Source: Actinernus sp. WN-2022
Taxonomy: Eukaryota; Cnidaria; Anthozoa; Actiniaria; Actinernidae
DNA: 64,000 bases
NCBI GenBank assembly: GCA_030867875.1
Contig: JAOWCC010000272.1
Location: forward strand, 1-64,000
Direction: 5' to 3'
Both the position numbers and the translations under genes were made by a program. Shown here one piece after another: positions 53,073-59,792 of the stretch. Within the stretch, counting starts at the first letter, position 1. Every line of letters starts with the position of its first letter. The notes below the pieces were generated by a model. The model was not told the DNA's origin and did no database searches. It saw only the letters and a program-made list of their open reading frames with translations.

Positions 53073-53216
53073 ATTCTGGTGAGAAAGTTGATATCTGCAT
53101 GCAAAGACCTCAAGAAGAAAAAGAAAGGGATGAAAAGCGAGACACTGAAGCAAATGGACAAGAGCATGGAAAAAAGAAGAGCGAAACGCCTGAGGAAGAA
53201 GAAGAAAAACATGAAG
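53073..53216 (+). CDS. Host gene, Glu/Lys-rich exon
   Basis: A 144-nt exon bounded by TTATTTCTATAG and GAAG|GTGAGG. Entering with two bases, it encodes SGEKVDICMQRPQEEKERDE and continues with KRDTEANGQEHGKKKS and ETPEEEEEKHE. It joins in phase to exon A copy 3 before and to the exon at 53430 after; both junctions make Asp. The composition is highly charged and probably disordered. No catalytic domain is visible. The protein's identity cannot be judged without the upstream exons. Confidence 0.7.
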
Positions 53217-53429
53217 GTGAGGTCCTCACTTTGGACTACAGTCTACTTTTAATTAAAGAGTATAGTTTCATTTTGGGTTTCCTGTGGTTACTCCGTAAAG
53301 GTGATAGAGGGACTGGGATCTAGTGCTACAGGTAATCCATTATCAAACTTCCCGGATGCAAACACGCATAAGAGCCAGTAGCAGTGTGGAGTAGTAAATA
53401 TTGAACTGCTAATATCTATTTGTGATTAG

Positions 53430-53623
53430 ATGAGAAGGATACCGAGCCACCAGTCGAGAAGTACGAAGATGATGAGTTTGCCAACGCAGAAGAAAAGGAG
53501 AAAGAAGAAGACAAAGAGAATGGAAATGAAAGCGATGGCAGCAGTAGTAGCGAAATTGGAAAAGAAAAAGATGACACTGAAAAGGAAAACAAAACGCAAG
53601 ACTACAAAGGCCGCTTAATGTAG
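53430..53623 (+). CDS. Host gene, last coding exon (acidic C-terminus)
   Basis: It follows acceptor TGTGATTAG and opens with two bases that complete Asp. It then reads EKDTEPPVEKYEDDEFANAE, a Glu/Lys/Asp-rich stretch with a Ser run (DGSSSSEIG), and ends TQDYKGRLM at TAG 53621-53623. The frame is open throughout and matches the exon phase upstream. A weak polyadenylation signal, ATTAAA, is at 53780-53785. With the preceding exons this gives an acidic, probably disordered tail of a host protein of unknown function. Confidence 0.7.
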
Positions 53624-54356
53624 TTTTCAGAAGTCGTATTTCATCTAAAGCTAAAAAGTGTAATCGTGTCAAGTACAAGTACAGTGTTTATAAACACGGA
53701 TTATTGTCTTTTTTCCTCAGTAGAGGCGTACACTGTATTATGACTGATAGAAACGCGGTTTTCCAGCGTTTAGTATATCATTAAATAGGCCAGTTTCACT
53801 CGGATTTTTAAAACCCAAGTTGAATACCGCGATTCTTATATAAAACGTATGTGTTTAAAGCTAGCTACATGATTACTATCATCATTTAAATCTTTCAATT
53901 CCGTTAAAGAAGATGATATAAGTTACTTAAGGCTCTATTAGGAAAATGAATGCTCTTTCGTTGTTGTGATAATGTTTAGAAAGAATAGCTGCATGAACAG
54001 CACTGATTCTTCCCCACGTCTAGAAATCGTCAGTAGATCGTATACAGGTTTCATTTGTATTTAAAACTGTTTTTAATAATTGTTTTTTGTTTACTGTGCA
54101 TGTGTATGCATCGTGACAATTCCAGCACATAGCGTTGGACAAATGTTGTGACATAAATACAAATGGAAAGATAGTATCAACAGATAAACTGGTCCAGCAG
54201 CACACTATTCATTATATGTTAGCTACAGTCACTCCTGAACACATTGCGAACGTTTACTTTTAGACTTGTGACTTGAGCCTCAAATCGAAATGTGATAAGT
54301 TTTAGTTTGGGAATTGCCAAATGAACCCGGCAGCGGTGATCCCACTTTGTACACAA
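53624..54356. other. 3' untranslated or intergenic sequence of the host gene
   Basis: No gene is seen. It contains the ATTAAA at 53780-53785 and otherwise A/T-rich unique sequence. Confidence 0.5.
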
Positions 54357-55230
54357 ACAAGAGAGAGCTTTCTGGTATTATCATTGTTTATTATCTTCAT
54401 ATAACATTTCGTAAAACTAGTCTACTTTGCCTTGTGATAAACACTTACTGAGAAATCACCTGTTGCAAATGTTGAGTTATGTTTAATCCAATTAAGAGAG
54501 ATTTGTAGCCGACATCACGTTAGTCACGTGATAGTCACATTTTACTTATATTTAAAACGGTGCTGTACCTAAAGAAGAGAGAGATTTCTGGTACGCATTA
54601 AGTATGATCATTGCTTATTATATTCATAAAATTTCGTAAAACTCTATTTTGCTTTGTGATAAACAATTACTGAGAAATCACATGTTGCAAATGTTGAGTT
54701 ATGTAATCAAATTAAACGATTTGTAGCCGACATCACCGTAGTCACGTGATAGTCACAATTTACTTACATTTAAAACGTTGATGTACCTAAACAAGAGAGT
54801 GCTTTCTGGTACACATTAAGTATTATCATTGTTTATTATATTCATAACATTTCGTTAAACTCTACTTTGCTTTCTGATAAACAATTACTGAGAAATCACC
54901 TGTTGCAAATGTTGAGTTATGTATAATCCAATTAAGAGAGATTTGTAGCCGACATCACCTTAGTCACGTGATAATCACATTTTACTTATATTTAAAACTG
55001 TGCTGTACCTAAAGAAGGGAGAGATTTCTGGTACGCATTAAGTATGATCATTGTTTATTATATTCATAACATTTCGTAAAACTCTACTTTGCTTTGTGAT
55101 AAACAATTACTGAGAAATCACCTATTGCAAATGTTGAGTTATATAATCAAATTAACAGAGATTTGTAGCCGACATCACCTTTGTCACGTGATAGTCACAT
55201 TTTACTTACATTTAAAACGTTGCTCTACAT
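54357..55230. repeat. About 220-bp tandem repeat, four copies
   Basis: GTAGCCGACATCAC recurs near 54506, 54725, 54947 and 55168. CACGTGATA(A/G)TCACA, TTTCTGGTA, TTTCGTAAAACT, AAATCACCTGTTGCAAATG and TTGAGTTATGT repeat in the same order. Each copy contains an E-box CACGTG. There is no coding potential. Confidence 0.9.
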
Positions 55231-55600
55231 AAACTAAATAGGGTGCTTCTAGCTTGCATGAAACCTGGTTGAATATTTGCCCGCGGAAATTTCGCGTTCT
55301 TAATAAAACCCAAGAATCGAAGTTCCGTGAGAGTAAGTCTTTCTATGATTTCCTGATTTTGAGTTCGAGTTATGGTGTTGAGTTCCAGCAATGACGTGTT
55401 TAATGTATTGAAAGGAGATGACACAACTCATACCGGCATAGCTCGAACTCGACTCGAACGTTTGCAACAACATGTTATAGTGGGAGCACATAACCAAGAT
55501 CACACCAGCACCTTGACTCGTGTGTATTAAAGGGTCCTGCATTAGCACACTAGTAGTATAGTAGGGCAAGTATGGAGCACGGGTACTTGACTATTCATGA
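55231..55600. other. Interval between host repeats and the virus-like block
   Basis: No gene is recognised. The left boundary of the integrated element could lie here, but I saw no terminal inverted repeat, and its partner would be outside the window. Confidence 0.4.
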
Positions 55601-55607
55601 GGTATGC

Positions 55608-55664
55608 CCATATATGGTCATAACAAATTAATTATTCATGAGCCTATGCCCATATATGGGCATA
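55608..55664. promoter_or_regulatory. Two CArG (SRF-type) boxes, one inside a perfect 20-bp palindrome
   Basis: CCATATATGG occurs at 55608-55617 and 55650-55659; each fits CC(A/T)6GG. The second sits inside the perfect palindrome TATGCCCATATATGGGCATA (55645-55664). Each copy is preceded by TATTCATGAG, so a 40-bp unit has been duplicated. SRF binding is an inference from the consensus only. Confidence 0.6.
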
Positions 55665-55670
55665 CCGGAT

Positions 55671-55783
55671 GCGAAACAACGAAACGGTTTCGCAAAACCG
55701 GAAGCGAAACAGCTAAACCGGATGCGAAACAGCGAAACCGGATGCGAAACAGCGAAACGGTTTCGCAAAACCGGAAGCGAAAC
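55671..55783. repeat. GCGAAAC/GTTTCGC motif cluster, nine copies
   Basis: GCGAAAC is at 55671, 55704, 55724, 55732, 55744, 55752 and 55777. Its inverse GTTTCGC is at 55687 and 55760. GCGAAACGGTTTCGC (55752-55766) is a perfect palindrome. The copies are spaced by ACCGG(A/C) words. It lies directly upstream of the first promoter of the virus-like block and may be an enhancer, origin or terminus. The short reading frames across it are repeat artefacts. Confidence 0.8.
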
Positions 55784-55800
55784 AACGAAACGGCGAAAAA

Positions 55801-55938
55801 CCGGAACTACGTCAGAATCTTACCCTGGGTCCTCGCCCTCCTGCTCAGATAGCGACAGCGACGATGGCCGCGTTTCGCCCGAGCATGGAAGCGGAAATTG
55901 ACTCGAATTAAGAATTATGAATTTATTTTTTATAAATA
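55801..55938 (+). promoter_or_regulatory. Promoter of the 55975 gene (ETS/CRE motif plus TATA)
   Basis: CCGGAACTACGTCAGA at 55801-55816 is the first copy of the motif shared by genes in this block. TATAAATA is at 55931-55938, 37 bp before the start codon. Confidence 0.65.
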
Positions 55939-55974
55939 AGAGGTAGACATTTCTGTAGAGGTCAGACCATTGCG

Positions 55975-56238
55975 ATGACGGACTTGAACAAGATGCTCGG
56001 GAGCGCTTTAAAAGATGTGGGGGATTATACTCATTCAAAGCCTTTGGGGATGGAGAAGAAGAAGACTACTGAGGTTGTAGTGGACCCCGATAAGAAGAAT
56101 CGCCCTAGGACCGAGATCGTGTCTGATAAAACAATCTTCATTCGGTATCGTGCGCGATGGTGTGAGCATTGTCAGCACTACCATCGAGTGGATCCCGGAA
56201 GTACGTCAGATGCAAAACAGAAGGAAACTTCTGTATAA
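55975..56238 (+). CDS. Small WCxxC protein of virus-like block (87 aa)
   Basis: I do not recognise a family. The start ATG follows TATAAATA by 37 bp. The N-terminal 50 residues are Lys/Asp-rich and probably disordered. Near residues 60-72 is RARWCEHCQHYH, a C-x2-C-x3-H pattern that could bind zinc. The last residues, DPGSTSDAKQKETSV, are encoded by the promoter of the next gene. The 64-residue protein immediately downstream has the same plan (FI, then WCxxC, then PGSTSD near the end), so the two are probably duplicates. The gap to the next start is 40 bp. Its function is unknown; a short zinc-binding regulatory or accessory protein is a guess. Confidence 0.65.
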   Translation: MTDLNKMLGSALKDVGDYTHSKPLGMEKKKTTEVVVDPDKKNRPRTEIVSDKTIFIRYRARWCEHCQHYHRVDPGSTSDAKQKETSV

Positions 56239-56240
56239 AA
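56195..56240 (+). promoter_or_regulatory. Promoter of the 56279 gene, embedded in the upstream coding end
   Basis: CCGGAAGTACGTCAGATG (56195-56212) joins an ETS-type CCGGAAGT to a CRE half-site TACGTCA. TATAAAA is at 56234-56240, starting 32 bp after the start of TACGTCA and 45 bp before ATG. The motif is read in frame as GSTSD of the upstream protein. Confidence 0.7.
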
Positions 56241-56278
56241 GACTTTCTTTCTTTTCACAAATCACAATATCTTTTAGC

Positions 56279-56473
56279 ATGGATGAGGCGAAGACAGTCC
56301 CTTTTTTTATAAAGGACGGACGCATGTGGTGTCACCTATGTGAGGTCCATCACATTGTGGCTCAAATGCCCAGGGAATGGTGCGTGATGTGTTGTGTCTA
56401 TCATACCGTCTGTCCTCCTCCTCCTCCTCCCGGAAGTACGTCAGATGAAAACCCAAAGAAGACTTTTGTATAA
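56279..56473 (+). CDS. Small double-WCxxC protein (64 aa)
   Basis: A longer in-frame start exists at 56150, but it lies inside the previous gene and upstream of the TATA box at 56234, so the ATG at 56279 is preferred. The protein has two WCxxC units: RMWCHLCEVHH and EWCVMCCVYH. A six-Pro run and PGSTSDENPKKTFV follow at the C-terminus. The pattern suggests a compact zinc-binding fold. It appears to be a paralogue of the 87-residue protein upstream. The poly-Pro run and GSTSD are encoded by DNA that also serves as the promoter of the next gene. No known family is recognised. Confidence 0.65.
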   Translation: MDEAKTVPFFIKDGRMWCHLCEVHHIVAQMPREWCVMCCVYHTVCPPPPPPGSTSDENPKKTFV

Positions 56474-56475
56474 AA
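56430..56475 (+). promoter_or_regulatory. Promoter of the 56525 gene, embedded in the upstream coding end
   Basis: CCGGAAGTACGTCAGATG (56430-56447) is identical to the copy at 56195. TATAAAA at 56469-56475 keeps exactly the same 32-bp spacing from TACGTCA. ATG follows at 56525. Confidence 0.7.
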
Positions 56476-56524
56476 GACACGCTCTCTCTTTCCCTAGATC
56501 ACTTATTCCATTTTTCGTTACAAG

Positions 56525-57331
56525 ATGTCGTCGGTAGAAAAAGAAGTAGAAGTCCCTGTGAGTGGAACGCATGTGGAACAGTTAAAGATAGAGAGTGTAG
56601 TCGAGGAAGTTCAAGGTTTATGGGCGGCGCTTCTAAAATGTAGAGATTGTATCCAAACCTTGAAGCTGCAGATGACCGACATGAGCACGTCGGCCACGCT
56701 AGAAAGACTGACTCACGAGGGTAGAATGTCCGAGCTACAGGATATGCTCGATTTTTGTTTACGATGTGATGAACAACAAAGTCAGGCCGTGAAGGTAGTG
56801 CAAGTCCAAGTGGGATTTCTAGAGAGACAGTGGTATACCATTCTACAGGCAGATCATCTTGTGGAGCTCTCCAAGACGGAAGATTACCGCCAGGCTGAAC
56901 GTCGCATGATGAAAGCCTGTGTCGACGAGATCCTTCAACGGGTCCTGGGACGCCACCACAATCTGTTAAGTACGACCGCCAGACATGGCAATTTAGAGTA
57001 CATCCTGGACCACACGAACCTTATCGAGGAAGAGATTCAGAAGATGGTTGAAGAATACGGTCAGCATGCGGAGAAAGGAGGGAAAAGTTATGGTTGTAAG
57101 CTGCTGGAACGCGAGACCGTCTGGTTGAAGACGGCGGCCGTGATCGCTATTCGTGACGTCAACCTCCACGCCATGAAGGAGAGGGAGGAGGAGAAGAAGA
57201 ATAAGAATGAGAAGAAGAAGAAGAATGAGAAGAAGGAGAAGAACAAAGAGAGCCTCAGGAGGTCTGCAGAAGAGGAAGTGAAGAGGTTGAATAAAGATCT
57301 TGAAGGCTTGGTCCTAGCCAAGGAAGCTTAG
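56525..57331 (+). CDS. Coiled-coil protein of unknown function (268 aa)
   Basis: This is one of the two largest complete genes of the block, starting 50 bp after its TATAAAA. The sequence is mostly helical. A first heptad-like region covers roughly residues 15-110 (VEQLKIESVVEEVQGLWAAL and onward). A mixed region with several Cys and His follows, then a very Lys/Glu-rich segment near residues 218-250 (EREEEKKNKNEKKKK and onward) and a final amphipathic helix. No transmembrane segment, signal peptide or enzyme motif is visible. A structural or scaffold role is possible, but nothing in the sequence proves it. The 79-bp gap to the next start holds that gene's promoter. Confidence 0.75.
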   Translation: MSSVEKEVEVPVSGTHVEQLKIESVVEEVQGLWAALLKCRDCIQTLKLQMTDMSTSATLERLTHEGRMSELQDMLDFCLRCDEQQSQAVKVVQVQVGFLERQWYTILQADHLVELSKTEDYRQAERRMMKACVDEILQRVLGRHHNLLSTTARHGNLEYILDHTNLIEEEIQKMVEEYGQHAEKGGKSYGCKLLERETVWLKTAAVIAIRDVNLHAMKEREEEKKNKNEKKKKNEKKEKNKESLRRSAEEEVKRLNKDLEGLVLAKEA

Positions 57332-57337
57332 CTTTTT

Positions 57338-57371
57338 CATCTGACGTAGTTCCTGTTTGGAGTATATAAAA
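57338..57371 (+). promoter_or_regulatory. Promoter of the 57411 gene (inverted ETS/CRE motif plus TATA)
   Basis: CATCTGACGTAGTTCC at 57338-57353 is the shared motif in inverse orientation (GGAACTACGTCAGATG). TATAAAA is at 57365-57371, about 40 bp before ATG. Confidence 0.7.
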
Positions 57372-57410
57372 AGAGAGACACCCATTAGAAAATTTAGTCT
57401 TTAGAGAGAG

Positions 57411-58037
57411 ATGGCAAGCGTTCAAGGAGTACCAGCAGTCCCCGTCTATTGTTTTTGCTGGACGGTGGGGATAGGCAACGCTCCCTCGCGTGTATGTTGC
57501 AAGACGCATAGGGCAAAGACCAAGGAAGGGATCCCCTACGAGACTTACAAATGTGGACGCGAGACTGGGGACAAGAGCGGCTGTCATTTTTACGCAGGGA
57601 ATTATAAGGACGGGAGGCGTCTGAACCAGTGGTGGGGGCAGAAGGTGATGGACGCAGGCCTCGCCTGTAGCCCCGAGGAGGTGTTGTCTAAGGTCATGCC
57701 AAAATGCAAGGGTCACGCCCTCTATTTGAAAGTAGGGATTTCTCATTCCCAAAACAACCCCGAGAAGATGTACGCCAGTTGTGCGGCCCCCTCGCCACCG
57801 AACTCAAGTTGTCAGTTTGAATGGATTGCAGAGACTTCCTCACCCGTTACCTCCCAGCACTATGTCTACACTGTGGAGGGATACAACAACAACAACATAC
57901 CACCCCCGCAGCTTGCTTTCCAGGGACCTTCGCAGTACCACCCAGAACAGCCTGTCACGGCTCCTGGTTACGTGGGAATGTCATCGCCTATCTATCCTGC
58001 AGCGCCTTACAACCCCATGATGCCGCCCCCTCAGTGA
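57411..58037 (+). CDS. Protein with two GRF-like zinc fingers and a Pro-rich tail (208 aa)
   Basis: Two segments have the same spacing of possible zinc ligands: C30-x2-H33-x14-C48-x9-C58 and C99-x2-H102-x21-C124-x9-C134. Each ends in an aromatic patch (CHFYAGN and CQFEWIAE). The text around the second (NNPEKMYASC...CQFEW) resembles the GRF-type zinc finger, which in cellular proteins such as APE2 and topoisomerase III binds single-stranded DNA. Residues 150-208 are Pro/Tyr/Asn-rich and probably disordered. By analogy it may be a DNA-binding replication or repair accessory protein, but that is inference. The gene starts 40 bp after its TATA box and ends 200 bp before the convergent minus-strand cluster. 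Confidence 0.7.
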   Translation: MASVQGVPAVPVYCFCWTVGIGNAPSRVCCKTHRAKTKEGIPYETYKCGRETGDKSGCHFYAGNYKDGRRLNQWWGQKVMDAGLACSPEEVLSKVMPKCKGHALYLKVGISHSQNNPEKMYASCAAPSPPNSSCQFEWIAETSSPVTSQHYVYTVEGYNNNNIPPPQLAFQGPSQYHPEQPVTAPGYVGMSSPIYPAAPYNPMMPPPQ

Positions 58038-58236
58038 AAGAAAGAAAGAAAGAAAGAAAAGAACTGATTTTTCAAAAAACATTTGTTTTATTACAGACTA
58101 GGCTTCACAGGACACTAATTTTGTCTTAGTGTACTAGATATACTTAGTGTTACACGATTTTGATTTTTTTGATGATTTTCTCTTCGTGTTACTGTATTTT
58201 TTATATATACCTATACTTATACTTTTTTATACATGT
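58038..58236. terminator. Convergent 3' region with crossed polyadenylation signals
   Basis: The plus gene stops at 58037. Its first AATAAA is at 58244-58249, inside the last codons of the minus gene. The minus gene stops at 58237, and its AATAAA (read as TTTATT) is at 58087-58092. If both signals are used, the two transcripts overlap by about 150 nt. A (GAAA)n run follows the plus stop. Confidence 0.55.
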
Positions 58237-58735
58237 TTACCCTAATAAATAATACAGAGTTGGTGAATAAGAAGTTGTTCTTGGTCTATAGGTAAAGTTA
58301 CGGTAGATGGCATAACACCCTTGACAGGTATCAGCAAAGAAATAAGTAATGGCGGTGGGGGCACTGTAATTGGAATGACGCCATAGGGCGGATTCCGTCC
58401 TGTAGGATCTAGGAGGCAATCTTCCTAAAAAGGCTTCACACAGGTATCTGTCTAAACGATCCCTATAGTGAATCGGGATAAAATACATGGAGGATAGACG
58501 GGGTCTATCATGAGGACAGACACTATATTGTATAACATTTCTTTTAGCAATGGTGGCGTACGAAGTGAGGCGCCTGGACATTTCCCAAGGGTCTAAATGC
58601 TGACGCCAATAACGACAAAAGAGGCAATTGCATTCTCTAGCGACTACCCCCAGTCTAGTGACGGTAATTTCTATGTTCCATGCTTTGCATTCAGAGCACC
58701 AGTGTTGATGTTTTAGGTCGATGGTGGGGTAGACA
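58237..58735 (-). CDS. Cys-rich module, probable 3' exon (about 165 aa), possibly spliced
   Basis: The open frame runs to 58794 but has no ATG before an internal Met. Just upstream of 58735 is a strong acceptor-like tract (TTTTTCATCCTCTTCAG), so the coding part probably begins at 58735 with one base completing a split codon. It contains HWCSECKAWN, then ARECNCLFCRYW (C-x-C-x2-C), a basic middle part, and ADTCQGCYAIYRN near the end. The CNCLFC motif relates it to the other minus-strand modules. It overlaps the neighbouring module (58769-59057) by sequence in another frame, which fits alternative rather than independent use. Its function is unknown; a zinc-binding role is inferred. Confidence 0.5.
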
Positions 58736-58768
58736 CTGAAGAGGATGAAAAATAGAGAGAGATTATCA

Positions 58769-59057
58769 TTAGGTAAAATGGAGCTGGAGCACAAAGTCTA
58801 TGATTTCCTGATAATCTTCTTTAGGCCCGAGAAGAAGCGCAATAAATAGGAGTATGTCCTTAAAGTCTGCAAAGGGGGTCAATTCGTATTCAAGAGGTCC
58901 CTTGGGAAAGTTAAAAATGAGATAGATATTATTTGTGGGGGGTTCTATAGATATGGCGATCATTTTTAAATCATTCGACAACATATGATTCGGAAAGACC
59001 CATTCACAGAGTGGACAGGGGCAGTCTTCATTGTAGAGGGCTTGTACCGTCACAACC
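58769..59057 (-). CDS. CxCxxC module lacking an ATG, probable 3' exon (about 95 aa)
   Basis: At the position where its relatives have ATG this one has ACG (acceptor TAG, then G-GTT-GTG-ACG), so it cannot start like them and is best read as a spliced exon beginning at 59057. It encodes ALYNEDCPCPLCEWVFP (C-x-C-x2-C), then a hydrophobic beta-type segment (KMIAISI, IYLIFNF) and a Leu-rich helix. The acceptor is preceded by TTTTTCATGCTCCATTCC. If translation starts within it instead, no conventional start precedes the zinc motif. It is related in layout to the modules at 59157 and 59475. Confidence 0.5.
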
Positions 59058-59108
59058 CTAGGAATGGAGCATGAAAAACAAATGAAAATAAAATAGTATA
59101 CTGTTTTA

Positions 59109-59139
59109 TTACAATGTTTTAGTGTACTCCTCTACAACC
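59109..59139 (-). other. Putative mini terminal exon with overlapping stop and polyA signal
   Basis: An acceptor-like TTTCTTTCTCCTTAG precedes G-GTT-GTA, the same junction sequence and phase as the larger modules. Nine codons follow (VVEEYTKTL) and then TAATAAA, in which the stop TAA (59111-59109) overlaps the polyadenylation signal AATAAA (59110-59105). If spliced from the common upstream exon it would yield a truncated form without a second CxCxxC. This is hypothetical. Confidence 0.4.
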
Positions 59140-59156
59140 CTAAGGAGAAAGAAAAT

Positions 59157-59444
59157 CTAATTACTTATATCTATCCATAGATACCCACGCAAACTAAGCC
59201 ATCCTAGACTGCGCGTATTGCGATTAACGATCTGGCGGATGCGTTGATTAATTTGCTTGATGTCAAACTCAGGATCAGGAAGCCAAACAGTATTGTTATT
59301 CGCACAGACAAGTAAACAACAACGACTTTCTACAGCAGGACTAATGAGAAGGATTTTATAATTCTCATGAGATAAATCTTCTAAGGCATGGAAACAATCG
59401 CAGAAACTGCAGCCGCAATATTTATAATACGTCACAGAGGCCAT
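59157..59444 (-). CDS. CxCxxC module protein or 3' exon (95 aa)
   Basis: It begins at ATG 59444, seven bases after an acceptor-like site (TTTTGTTTTCTCTAG|G-GTT-GTC-ATG). It can therefore be read either as its own protein or as a spliced 3' exon from 59451 in the same phase as its neighbours. It encodes YKYCGCSFCDCF (C-x-C-x2-C near residues 10-15), a beta-rich middle (YKILLIS, CCLLVCA) and FDIKQINQRIRQIVNRN. The RIRQI helix also occurs in the 59475 module, which makes the two clear relatives. No known family is recognised. Confidence 0.6.
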   Translation of the reverse strand: MASVTYYKYCGCSFCDCFHALEDLSHENYKILLISPAVESRCCLLVCANNNTVWLPDPEFDIKQINQRIRQIVNRNTRSLGWLSLRGYLWIDISN

Positions 59445-59474
59445 GACAACCCTAGAGAAAACAAAATTTCTAGA

Positions 59475-59741
59475 TTAGACACAGGGTTTTCTATAGCAGA
59501 GGATTTGTCGGATACGTTTATTTATGTTTTCGAAATTGCAATAGGACACGGCATCCTCAGTATCCTCATCGTCTTTTTCTATATATATGGCAAAACATTT
59601 GTGTCGTCCGATGGCATTGCTGACGAGAAGTAATTTACGGCTTATAGGGACGCTGTCATAGTTAAACAAGCTATAAGAACTCCCCAAACAAAAGTTGGGG
59701 CAAGCGTTTGGATCGTCACGGCAGTCTAACGTATCCGACAT
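59475..59741 (-). CDS. Cys module protein or 3' exon (88 aa), relative of the 59157 module
   Basis: It begins at ATG 59741 after the acceptor-like tract TTTTTTCTGTCCTCTAG|G-GTG-GTG-ATG; as a spliced exon it would start at 59748 in the same phase. The motif is looser than in its relatives (DPNACPNFCLG), with a further SYCNF later. SRKLLLVS and KCFAIYI correspond to the beta strands of the 59157 module, and NINKRIRQILCYR matches its helix. An acidic loop (EKDDEDTED) is specific to this copy. No function is assigned. Confidence 0.6.
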   Translation of the reverse strand: MSDTLDCRDDPNACPNFCLGSSYSLFNYDSVPISRKLLLVSNAIGRHKCFAIYIEKDDEDTEDAVSYCNFENINKRIRQILCYRKPCV

Positions 59742-59792
59742 CACCACCCTAGAGGACAGAAAAAAGTCTCATTTCTTTCTTCAACATTGTTA

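Noticed and set aside
53409..53678. 89-codon minus-strand frame
   Set aside because: It is antisense to the last coding exon of the host gene, whose frame fits the splice phase.
55604..55901. Two overlapping 82- and 87-codon frames before the virus-like block
   Set aside because: They cross the GCGAAAC motif cluster and CArG repeats; the composition reflects the repeats, and the first promoter motif lies inside them.
57255..57752. 165-codon minus-strand frame
   Set aside because: It is antisense to two well-supported plus-strand genes and spans their promoter.
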